A program made the position numbers and the translations under genes. 64,000 nucleotides of DNA from Coffea arabica. Its lineage: Eukaryota > Streptophyta > Magnoliopsida > Gentianales > Rubiaceae. Of the stretch, positions 38,382 to 49,008 are shown one piece after another (the stretch's first letter is position 1; every line of letters begins with the position of its first letter). The stretch covers positions 16,014,001 through 16,078,000 of the forward strand of contig NC_092312.1 of the NCBI RefSeq assembly GCF_036785885.1, in the 5' to 3' direction. The notes under the pieces are model-generated. The model saw only the letters and a program-made list of their open reading frames with translations. It searched no databases and was not told the origin of the DNA.

Positions 38382-39089
38382 CTCTATGGATACGGATTTT
38401 TTTTGAAAAACTGTTTTTATTTTTGGACTCTATAGTAATATTCTAAAAACAACTCAAAAAACACACAATCTCACATACAATTTAGAAAAATTTTAAAAAA
38501 ATTACCAACTACTATGACATTTTCTTCTTCCACCCACTACCACTACCTATAACCGCCACCATCTCTCCCTTCCTCCCTTTTCCTCCTCCACCTCAAGTCC
38601 CATCATCACCGCCATTGCACCGCCTTCCCTCCCCCCTCTCTCCTTCGTCTTTCTTTCCCTCTATTTTCCTTTTCTCCCCCTCATTTCTTCTCCCTTTTCT
38701 ATCCCTTCCCTCTTCCTCCACCCTCTTTTCTTCCTCTCCTTTCCCTTCCCAACAAGACCAGATTTGGTCTAGTCACGGGCCGCAATTTGGCTCGTGACTA
38801 GATGAGGGAAAGGAAAGGAGGGGGCTGCAGCGAAAGGGAGGGAAGGGGAAGGGCAAAGGGAGGAGGAAGAGGAAGATAGGGGAGGGAAGAGGAAGGAGTG
38901 ATAGGTGGCTAAATTATTTATTTATTTATTTATAAAGCATTCCATTAAAATTTTAAATTCTAAAATTATCTCAAAATATATTCTCAATAACAAACACCTA
39001 ATCATTTATAAATTATAATAAAAGATTTTCACATACACCATTACGATAAAATTCTTAAAAAACATCTCAAAAACACCTAATCCATATAG
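38382..39089. mobile_element. Foldback element with pyrimidine-rich left arm and purine-rich right arm
   Basis: The outer ends are inverted: CTCTATGGATACGGATTTTT on the left, and CTATATGGATTAGGTGTTTT when the right end is read on the other strand. Inside, 38521-38757 is almost pure C/T on the plus strand and 38802-38900 is almost pure A/G. At the centre, CTAGTCACG (38769-38777) faces CGTGACTAG (38793-38801), a perfect 9-base pair of arms. The outer part also has a direct similarity (AATATTCTAAAAACAACTCA and AAATTCTTAAAAAACATCTC). It is non-coding and about 708 bp. Assignment to a superfamily (MULE or other) is not possible here. Confidence 0.55.
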
Positions 39090-39830
39090 TTTTTGTCTTC
39101 CACACGATAAGTAGTTATACTTTAATCAATTATAGGTTTCTTTAGTTGTAGACAAGTTAATTCAAGCCAGTCCAACTTGAAATCCATTTGGTACAAGGAC
39201 ATGAAATTGAAAGCCAACTTAGAAGTCCAGTCCTTAGAAATAAAATTATTTTCCAAGACAAAGCAATAGTAACGAGTCATTTTTCTTTTACATAAAAATC
39301 ATCATTTCACTCATAAGATACGCATTAATGACAGAAAATATATTATCATACATGTCATAGAAATAACAGATTTGAAACTCAAATTTCTTTATTATTGTTT
39401 TGTATTATGAAAGAGTTTGATTAGAATCAAGCTGTGTATCTAATTAACACGGCATTGAGCAAATTCTAGAACTTGAGTACAACCTCATTCATTTGACACG
39501 TAATTAATTACAGATTAGTTTTTGACCCAAAAATTGCACAAAGAAACGCATATCACTCAATCTTGACCTATTTTATTCCATGTTTGTACTTGTTTATTCA
39601 TGAAAAAATGCCAATAGATGTCAAAATTAAAGTTTATGCATGATGGATGATGTATACATTTTCCATAGTTATTCATGCAGTTCAAATCAAATTTTTGCCG
39701 ATTTTTGGGACAAAATCCAACAATACGGATTAGATCATGACTTGTAACCACGGAGAAAAGTAAAGGGTAAAAGTACCAAAGGTAATTAATTCCAAATCAA
39801 GTAGTTTGGAGTTACTGTGTCAGGAGTGGA

Positions 39831-39917
39831 GTGGGGCCTCCTCTCCCGGACCGCAGGGAATTAGTCGGGTCCGTAAAGATTGATCCGGACACCCCTATGT
39901 CGAAAAAAAAAAAAAAA
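39831..39917 (+). mobile_element. Possible SINE 3' end followed by an A tract
   Basis: A GC-rich block in otherwise AT-rich DNA reads CTCCCGGACCGCAGGGAATT, then GTCGGGTCCGTAAAG and GATCCGGACACCCC, then GTCG and 14-15 A residues. GC-rich bodies with such a 3' A tract are typical of short retroposons. No pol III A or B box was recognised upstream, so at most a 5'-truncated copy is present. Confidence 0.35.
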
Positions 39918-40553
39918 GAATAGTCTATAGATAGATGAAAACCATTTACTTAGTAGATTTTATGATGTTTTACTTTAGGAGGTGAGTATTAGAGTTGGCA
40001 ACTGGTCCTCTCAATGGTCAATGCATGTCATTGAAGTCCAACTTTTGGGCCGTCGTTTGCAAGAGTGGGGACCCTCGAGGCTTTCGAGAACCATATAATA
40101 TATGTAGGAACCCTAGCTCGTGAACAAGGGCACTTTTACGGTTTGCCCCATTGCAATTGGTGGATTTGCAGGCACTCCGATTCCGCATCCTTCAGAGAAA
40201 CCTTCTTTTTGACTTTTTCTAGGTGGTGATTGATCTCGCAGGATATGTGATCGAGAAAGCCCAGAGTACGTACGAGACTTGCCCAGAAACGTTATCACGG
40301 TCCGCACCAGTTATTTATTTGGCAAATAGTTGATCTTTATTAACTAATAAAAATGTCAAACGAGATTGTAGACCTCGCTGATTTCATGTTAAATACAATC
40401 TAAATAATCTAAAATAAGATTGTGGGTTCTTTGCTTGCTCCATTAGTAGTAGTATTACATTGATTCTAGGCTTGTCTAGTTGGTTTGACCGTGATAAATA
40501 ACTTTAGTCGGAAGAGAAGGGATTTTAGTTGAATAACTTTATAAGCAAATTGG

Positions 40554-40571
40554 TATATATATATATATATA
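40554..40571. repeat. TA microsatellite
   Basis: Nine TA dinucleotides in an AT-rich intergenic stretch. Confidence 0.9.
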
Positions 40572-41454
40572 GAGTTTTTGGCTAAAATAATCTATTTTTC
40601 AAAAAATAATCCCAAAGTAACGCTCTTTCAGTTTTTATTCCCTTATGAATCTAGTTATTGCCATGTAGACTCCCCATCAAAGGAAAAAAATTACTTACAA
40701 ATCTTTTGTTTATATATTACACAGTTTTTCTTTATTTCGTGCCTTAAGGACATTCTGTAAACAAATTAAAAAAGGAAAGTGGATCCATAATTAGTGTTTT
40801 AAAATTGTTGATCACCCTCCAAATTTTTTCCTGCCATTATTCCTCCCTAGCTTTGTTCTTGATTATTATATCACAAGTTCCTTTCTTTTTTTTTTTTTCT
40901 TCTTTCTTGCAATTATATATATGGTAGTCTCCTAACTTTGTAAATTTTAAGAAGTTTTGCAAAAACTCAAATTGTTTGAAGCACGAGTAAACATTTCAAG
41001 ATACATAATAATCATAGTTTACGTGAACTATAAAAATTTCACTGTAAGGGGAAAGAAAATTTGAAAAAAATTCTCTTGCATTTTTTGACTTATCAAAAGA
41101 GAATACATTCCAAAAAAATAGGAGAGAGAAAATATAACTAAATCAGTGTTAGTATCAAAATTAACACACTATATGAGCCAATCTAATTGGAGAAATACTA
41201 ATTAACTCAATAATAGATAGAGAAATATTTTTATTAATCTTTAAGATTATACATAAGTAGCAAAATTTGAACTATTGAAAGGTTATTAAAAATCTATTGA
41301 TGTGGATTGTATCTCTTAATATAAGATGGAAATGTGAATACTTTCCATACTCAAAGTCCACATGGCAACAAGTAGGTTAACAAGGGAATATATTTTGAAA
41401 GTGCATTAGTTTGGGAATAGTTTTAAAGAATAAGGTTATTATGGAAATAAACTC

Positions 41455-41520
41455 TATATATATATATATATATATATATTTTTTGTTGTTGTTGTGGGTT
41501 GTTGTTGGGGGGGGGGGGGG
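41455..41520. repeat. TA microsatellite followed by GTT repeats and a G14 run
   Basis: About 12 TA units are followed by T-rich and GTTGTTGT sequence and a run of 14 G residues ending at 41520, just downstream of the beta-galactosidase stop codon (the gene is on the minus strand). It would lie in or next to the 3' UTR. Confidence 0.85.
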
Positions 41521-41626
41521 TGTTTTACAAATCTTCTTAGAAATCCGAATGCCTACGTGATACATGATCACAGGAAATTGCAAGCCGAAAACTGCATAAT
41601 CATGCAAGTTCATGAATATTTCCCTG

Positions 41627-44600
41627 CTATACACCGGACACCAATCTTTTGACTAGAGAGATTCTGGATGCGTCCCCGCCAATTTCCTCGAAAACTATCA
41701 ACAAATTTCCAGTTGGCTTCAGCCAAGACCGGGGAACGTGGTACCTGCAAAAATGACTTCCATTAGACAATTATTACAGGCGGATGGAAATAAGGATGTT
41801 TCATTCGCCGTTAACATAAGTAATCTGTATTTGCTGCATAATACCATCGTTGAGTTGGCTGGCCGCAACCAGATTGGCATTTCCACTGTCTGTACGTCCC
41901 AGAATAATTGCATTGGCCACAACTACCTTTCGCATCGGCAGTCCAATATCTTCCAATGCTCTGCCCATTTATCCACACTTGTCCTTTTCCCATACTGCTG
42001 AGGTCCAATGCCAAAGGATCATTTCCTTCTGGTGCATCAAAATAAGCCTGCAAGTTGGTGTGGAACTCTGAGACACAAAGATGTTGATAGCTAGATAGAG
42101 CTACTACACATGGAAATGCAACCTCCATCCATATCATGATGACTGTCAAATTTGATTGTGTTTCTATAGTATAGTTATGGCTGTCAATTTCACATTTTTC
42201 AATTTAACTAATAAAACTGTCAAATTTAGTTTGCGAACAACTCTAAAATGTAGGAAGTACTCCAAATTATGGTATTTGCCATTCCAAACTTGCCAAGGAT
42301 GTTCATTTGTCAATATGCAACCTCAAAATCCTTCCTTTTTCCAGTGACTTGGAACATGTCAAAACATCACTTCTTCATTGTCAATTGGTATCATGTATTA
42401 AGCTGGCCCGTGAGCCAACCGTCTTTTATAGCTTTGCCTTCAACTCAAGAAGCTTTAGTTGATAGCATTACCTTATACCATGTAAGAGGTTGCTGCTTCT
42501 TTGCAGCCAAAGATCCTCCTACCCATTCAGCAGATGAAATAGCATTAGGGGAAACCAGGTTCATGACTTCTCCTTTGAGCCCTACCTGTACATGCAAGTC
42601 CTGTCTGAGACTATAACCTAAAAGATACGTATAATATTGAGCCATTATTGATAAGTGTTCTTCCTGGACCTTGTATGACCATTTCTGCCAGGATAAGTCC
42701 TTCTGTCCCTCGTCCAACCCATGCAGAGCTACAGGTCCCACAACTCCTATGCTCCATGTCTCAAAACGTGCTCCAGCATTCTTCAAGTTCAAGAAATTAT
42801 GATAAAGGTTATAAGGAAGGTGAAGAAAAAAGCAATAAAACTTCGTTTCTTGTTCCTGTACAGGTAGAAGTGATGCAAATTAAAGTTTGAGTTCAAAAAA
42901 CAACTGAGCATACGAGTGAAAGGCTACCGCTGCAGTGGGGCTTGGGGTGAGCACATTTGAAAAACAACTGCATAATAGATTAGAAATAGCTTCCTTTGGT
43001 TTGCATGCACCACTCTTAAACTTCTCATAGGAAGTTCATACCAAGAGTAAACTTGAGAGTTCTATCGTACAAGCTTGTTTATGTACAATGGGTGAGAATA
43101 GGTTCTGAGGAACTAACCGGTAATCCAACTGCTACGCTAAGTAGTGAAATTTTGTTAACTCCAGCATGCAAGTTGATGCCTCCTGTAAAGGTAAATATTT
43201 TGTTTTCTGAAGTCCCAAATGCCGAACCTGTAATTCGTACAAGAAACCATGAAATTCCATACGCTTACAGCAAGTAATGTAGCTTTAACATCCTCCTATA
43301 AAAAACTTTCTGGAGGAATTTGCTTGGAAGATATTGCACCTGATAAATGTCCATTAATGAACACATGCAATTCATGGCCTGCTGATTGCACAGTGAGAAT
43401 GGGATAATGGCCTTGACGCAGGAAAGATTCAGATGAACTTATTTCAACGCTGAAACATTAAATCAAAACTCGTAAAAACGGATTGGATGTTTATGCAATT
43501 GCATAAGAACTTGAGGTTCGATTCTTGATTTACCTGGTTGTGTACCATAGATAATCACTTGTGTCTCTCGTGACATTTAATTGCTCCAGAAGACCAACAT
43601 ATGTTAGCGAGGAGTCATCATTAATCGTGGATATATCCTCGCTGAATGTTTCCCACGAGAGCATTTTCACGTTAGTAATAATCATCTGTGCCGTTGATGG
43701 TCTAACCCCTACCTAGATTGGGAGAACACCATTTTGTAGATTGGTATAGGAATACAGGTTTTGAAGAAAATACAGCTTTTGTTAGAAGAACGTTTCTCTC
43801 AACTGTAAGGAGACTGTGTACGAGAAGTTTTGGCTTCAAAACAGGGCCATTTAAGCACATGAAGCAAGAGAATGGATTCAATTTGTCGAAAACGCTCCTC
43901 ACAGTTAAGCATACATGGTAGGTATGCAAAAGAAAAACGAAGGTGATGTGAAGTGCTCCTAATTAAGTAACCAGACAGGACAAGTATTGCCGGGAGTTAA
44001 CTTGAGTGATAAATCTGGTTTACTTTCCCCTACCCTTTCCCCATTTAGAACAAAATATGTACTATGAAAGCTTGTGAAACACTATCGTGGTGATATTAGG
44101 TTTTTTTCCCTACAAGAAAGATGCAAGCTTTATTCAAATCCTCTCTAATTGCCCTTTTGATTTACCTTTGCCGTGTTAAATGCAACTGTTTTGCAATCAG
44201 GGAGAATGCTTATTGACCAAGGTGGCAATTCATAGTGCATCTTATTGAAAGTCACGTGTGCCGCTTCGTTTAAATGGTAATTTGTGAGAAAAGCAGCACA
44301 GCCAGAGCTGGAAGAAAATACGTGTGCCTGCAAGACATCAGATCTAGTATTTTTAACTGTTGTTAAACTGGTACTAAAAAGAGAACAAATTCTTGAATTC
44401 AAGCATTTTACGTAATTTTTTTTTTTTTTGGGTTAAAAAACTCATGTAATGTTTCCTTTGATAAGAGGCACTAATGCCATCTATCTGTTCAGTTAAAAAA
44501 TTCATACGTACCTGTTCATAGTTTCCTAAGGGAGTAAGGGTAGGATCAGCAGTGACCAGAACATGCTCACATGACTTGATAACCTTGTGAAGCTCCTTCA

Positions 44601-47075
44601 AGTGTTCATATTTTGGCTGCCTAATCAAGCCTGTTCATTAGCAGGGAACTCATCAGTCAGCGGGGTGCTATATATGAGTAAAATCGAAATTCGGCTAGTC
44701 TTCTGCTCACTCACCATATTCATCAATAGGCGCATCATAGTCATAGCTGGTGGTGATGAAGGGGCCGCCGGCTGCTCTTCCAAAGTTCGTTCCACCATGA
44801 TACTGTGAGAAGAAGTTGAATAATGATGCTGCATTAGGATCAGTGGCTATAGAAAATGGCATCAGATGTGCGGTGCACTTCAATGACTAGGGTCTTAAAT
44901 TCATGACTTCTGTGCTGTAAGAAATGGAAGGAAGATACTCAACTTGAAATTAAGGATAATGCCCATCTGCACGAGTCCCTAATTAGGACTGGTGCTTCAC
45001 ACGGAAATCAAATAAAGCATTCATTTCATACTTCCCCTTCATGTCAATGGTGCTAAGAATAGACATAAAATGAAAGAAAATCTACACCTAAAACTTGGAA
45101 AATATGAGTTCTGACACTAAAAATGAAAATTTCATGGAGTCAAATGATAGCTTTTTTCTCCTCACCTGAATTTAACTCGTCAAGCAGACTCGAGAAGTAA
45201 GTCCAGGGATCATAGATTTATTTATGGGACAAAATAAAATGCAATAAGAACTCCGCAACTGACCATGTAATAGTTCACAAAAGACCCTCCTTTTTGAATA
45301 AACCGGGCAACTGCAAAGGCCAAATCCTCAACTGGTCGATGATGAACAGGTCCACCAAAATCTTCGAACCTTGACAAATGACGGAGGAAAGAGATCAAAC
45401 TAGAGCCATACAGCAGATGCAAAACTTGAAGAGGGATCAGATGTTGAGCTCACCAGCCTGACCAGGCCTCCGTCCAAATTGTGGGCTTGTATGGCTTGTT
45501 AGGAGAAAAATAATCACAGTAGAAACCATTGCATGTGTTTATCTGCCAATGAAACCAAACTATGTGTTTCATAAAGTCATCAACAAGTTGTCCGTACTTG
45601 TTGGCTCAGAAATTTTATGGAACTCAAGGATATGCTATGCAAGGAGAAATCTGTTTCAACCTGCTGCTCTTTGGAAAAATGCAAAATAAAGGACAAAACA
45701 CATGGTCACCATCTCTTTAGATTTATATGCGGTGCAAGTGCAATAGCCAGCATTGCTGATGAAATCATAATACATAATAAAGCAAAGTGAAAATTTTAGT
45801 TGGATCGTTGGAGTCTATTTTCTCTCCTTTGTTAGAGTTAAATTGCTAACCACTGGATCCGGAGCATCATCCTCCTTACACATAACCCATGGCACCCCAG
45901 TATTCGTCTCAACAGCCATATTAGCAGCCCAATTCATATATGCACGTCCAGCTGCACCATATGCCTTGCTTTCTATACCATACTCATTCTCAATCTGTAT
46001 CAGTACAATTGAACGTAACCAGTAAAACAACACAAATTGCAGCTGGAAAATTTACTCAACACATCTACTTATCTTTGGGCGACTGACTTGTGGCGTTCCG
46101 AGCTCAATCAGAACAAATTACCAAATTATTGCAATATCTCATACCTGGGAAAGAATTATAGGGCCTCCTTGAGATTGAAACAGCTTTTCATACTTCATCA
46201 TTCGAACAATTTTCTCGGTGAACCTTTGCATTGCCATCTGCAAAACCAAAATTACAGAGACGTTTAGGTTCATTAAGCATGCATATTTAGTACTTAACAC
46301 TGCCTCGCAAATGCATCCATACCTTGAAAGGCTCGTTATCGGTTCTGAACCTGATGCCAGGTACATACTTCAACCACACAGGGAAGCCCCTGCAACAGAA
46401 GGAATTTATCAAAAAAAAAGTTAGAAGCAGGAGGAAAAAAAAAACCTCAAAATAAAATTTCCGGCAAGTTACAAAGAAAGAACGGTTACTACCCAAAATT
46501 CCACTCAGCACAAACATAAGGCCCAATTCGCAGATGCACATATAGCCCTGCTTTCTGGACCAGCTTTATGAACCTAACCAAATCATATCTCCCTTCGAAA
46601 TTGAACTGAATAACACAAACAAACGTCAAAATTTCAGTCGAAAAAAGAAGAAAAAGAAACTCCATAGCATGCCATGTTAAAATTTGTGACGAGAAATTAA
46701 AGTACATTTCCAGGAGAAGGTTCATGGATGTTCCAGAACACGTAGGTATCTATGGCATCCAAGCCTCCATCTTTAGCCTTCTGTATAAGCCCCTCCCACA
46801 TCTGCATGTTTTCTACCCTTTCAATTTTCTCATAAGAGCTGCCGTTAACACAAATTTACCATATTCAATTAGCAAGATTAAAAAGAGAAGAAAAGTTAAT
46901 TTACATCTGGGGTGCTCCTCGGGTAATGTATGGAGCCAGAGAAGAGAATCCTTCTCTGTCCATCGATGATAAGAGCCTTCCTATCATAAGTAACACTGCA
47001 GTGTGCAACCTGAGCAGCTAAAATCAAGAGCATGCAGTGCAAAAACCACTTGGAAGAAGCTGAGGTGGCTTCCAT
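41627..47075 (-). CDS. Plant beta-galactosidase (GH35), 730 aa, 18 exons
   Basis: An apoplastic exo-beta-galactosidase that trims galactosyl side chains of cell-wall polymers. Minus-strand exons are 46905-47075, 46706-46801, 46493-46605, 46323-46389, 46145-46237, 45851-45994, 45454-45542, 45264-45369, 44715-44802, 44512-44630, 44166-44327, 43534-43712, 43340-43449, 43118-43227, 42670-42780, 42472-42585, 41845-42047 and 41627-41744. Phase is kept throughout. A signal peptide spans residues 1-26. The GH35 signature [14 protein letters not shown] contains the acid/base (E184 by my count), and WTEAWSGW contains the nucleophile (E253). The C-terminal jelly-roll part has [16 protein letters not shown] and YHVPRSWL. 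The protein stops after [11 protein letters not shown] and lacks the C-terminal lectin (SUEL) domain, as in several family members of about 725-732 aa. The start is the ATG at 47075; a longer frame to 47099 has no ATG. Confidence 0.96.
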
Positions 47076-48568
47076 CCTTTCTTGCTTGCTGTCACTCAAA
47101 TGAAGTGGACTAGAAGAAAAGCGAAAATATGAGAGAATGTGAACCAGTGAGGTTCAGAAAGATTCTGACGTGATTCTGCAAATATCACAGCACTGACATA
47201 AACAGTTTCGTTTAAGAGGTACAGCAGCAACCTATCAAAAAAGAAGAAATGAAAATGTTAAAGCTCAGGAGTTTCAAGAGATAAGTCACACTTAAGTTTC
47301 CTCAAGCAGATATCAAAATACTAAGCAAGGAATCATCTCCCTTGTCGCAGCAAATTTAATGCTCTACTGTCTTGCACGTAATTTGGGACTTAGACCGTAT
47401 CTTGGCGAGAAAGCAAAAAATAAAAAAGGAAGGTAAAGTTAAAACCATCTTCATCTTGCGAACACCTTCATTCATGCAGTTGGGATAGGTTCCTATTTTG
47501 GAGAGTATCAACTTCTCCCACAGTTCCCCACTTGACCCTTAACATAAAGGCAAAAATTCTTTTAAACTAAACAAAGTCTGCCTTGAATTATTGACTGTGA
47601 GAGTTTCATAAAAGGGCCATTTCCAATACTTTGTATAGAGTTGGCTGAGCTCTGGTTTGCCACTATTGAAATAATGTAAAAACTATGCGGTGAAAATTCT
47701 TGAAGTCCCACCAGGATTATCAAGAAAAAGAACGTTTGAAATTCTGCTAATCGCCAGCTAACAGTAGAAAGAAATCCAGGGAAACAGTAATGTGGGTTAT
47801 GAATGTTTTTCAAAAAGCCAGTGAAACCTGACGTCCTGTGTGTGTCGGTGGGGGGCTTACTTTTTCAGCTGATTTATGCGTTGAACAGTTAGAAAAAGGA
47901 AGAGCAGATGGATGAACTTTAACTTCAATAATTAAGACTATGAAATAACTGAGCTGCCACGCTAAGTACATTCAAATTTCTTTTTCTGCTTTGGAACCTT
48001 TTAAGCAGTTCATGAATTATCATCCTGTTGCATGCCTTCCCTCGAGCAATTATTGGTAAAATCCCACTACGCTTACGTGCAAGACAAAATTTGAGAGTTA
48101 AGAATGGCATTTAAGGTTCGTAAAGCTGTCGTTTTCGTACCAATAATCATGATGATCTTGCCAGATCAACTCCAACGCGGGGTTATACACGTTATCCCTA
48201 CTGCATAATTGCCGGAGGATTAGTTGAGGAGGCAATTCATGATGCCCTTTAGCTAAAGGACACACAGAAAATAAGAAAGGAGAATGCATCATTGGATGCT
48301 TCCCATAATATTCTGTTGCTCCATGAACTTTTTGAAAAGATGGCCATACGTTTCCCACCACCCACTATAAGCCTTCCCCAAACCCATGTGAGAAAATCCA
48401 ACCATGCTGCCTTTTGGCAATCTCGGAGATTTTAAAAGCTTCATAATAGTTAAGAGTTGCATCGAGTAATCTTCAGTCCGACGAACTCAAGTACGAATTG
48501 GATCATCAGATGAGGGAAGCAATTAATGCATGAATTAGCAAGTTAGACCCGAAAAAACGTTATGCCAC
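47076..48568. other. 5' flank of the beta-galactosidase gene; no gene recognised
   Basis: The promoter and 5' UTR side of the beta-galactosidase gene, bordered on the right by the retrotransposon. A minus-strand frame at 48098-48361 has no recognisable domain. A short GTGTGTGTCGGTGGGGG stretch occurs near 47838. No TATA box could be chosen with confidence. Confidence 0.45.
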
Positions 48569-48573
48569 GGACA
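48569..48573. repeat. Target-site duplication (left copy), GGACA
   Basis: GGACA immediately precedes the TG of the 5' LTR, and the same five bases follow the CA of the 3' LTR at 53923-53927. A 5-bp duplication is the usual product of Ty3/Gypsy integrases. Confidence 0.95.
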
Positions 48574-48970
48574 TGATACACGTGAACGGGGTTACGTAAG
48601 TTTAGGGGCTGCATGTGCGTGCATGGGGTTTGCATGGAGGGCCACAGCTGGGTTTTGTTGCAGTTAGTTACTGAAAGTTGTTACAGTTAGTTAGTACTGA
48701 TTTGTAAGATTCTTATGACATCAGCAGATGTCATAAGTTTGTTAGCCGGTTATAAGCTCACCGTCTTAGCACTTATAAAAGGCGAAGATGGGCACCAGTA
48801 GAAGACAGACAAAATCTGGGAAATTTGTTATATCGGCACTTTCCATTTCTTCTGTAATCTTTCCTTCTTTATTCAAGTCAATAAAGTTCTCTTGGCTTTC
48901 GGATTACTTCTCCGCCAGTTTTTGTAATTCCTAAGTCAGAGATTGAGGACCTCTACTGTCCTTTGCATCA
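48574..48970 (+). repeat. 5' LTR
   Basis: Begins TGATACACGTGAACGG and ends CTTTGCATCA. It contains a TATA box (TATAAAA, 48774-48780), a poly(A)-signal-like AATAAA (48880-48885) and a perfect palindrome at 48712-48737. This order gives a plausible U3-R-U5 arrangement. Confidence 0.95.
48712..48737. repeat. Perfect 11-bp inverted repeat in the LTR
   Basis: CTTATGACATC and GATGTCATAAG are separated by AGCA. Each arm contains a TGACATC/GATGTCA half site of the kind bound by bZIP factors. It lies 36 bases upstream of the TATA box and is present again in the 3' LTR at 53664-53689. Confidence 0.9.
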
Positions 48971-48971
48971 G

Positions 48972-48983
48972 TGGTATCAGAGC
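48972..48983 (+). promoter_or_regulatory. Primer-binding site
   Basis: TGGTATCAGAGC, one base after the 5' LTR, is the standard plant retrotransposon site complementary to the 3' end of initiator tRNA-Met. Confidence 0.9.
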
Positions 48984-49008
48984 TGGGTTACGCCAGCTCC
49001 AATCATCG

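Larger units (their letters stand above)
36347..41626. other. Repeat-rich intergenic region, no gene recognised
   Basis: The first few hundred bases are the promoter side of SHL. The rest holds an hAT-like non-autonomous element (37036-38077), a foldback element with pyrimidine/purine arms (38382-39089), a possible SINE end (39831-39917) and simple repeats (40554-40571, 41455-41520). Reading frames in the interval are low-complexity or short. Confidence 0.55.

Noticed and set aside
48098-48361. 87-residue minus-strand frame upstream of the beta-galactosidase
   Set aside because: No domain or composition bias typical of a gene, no splice partners seen, and it ends on both sides without context.
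48972-48983. tRNA-like word after the LTR
   Set aside because: It is the retrotransposon primer-binding site, not a tRNA gene; no cloverleaf surrounds it.
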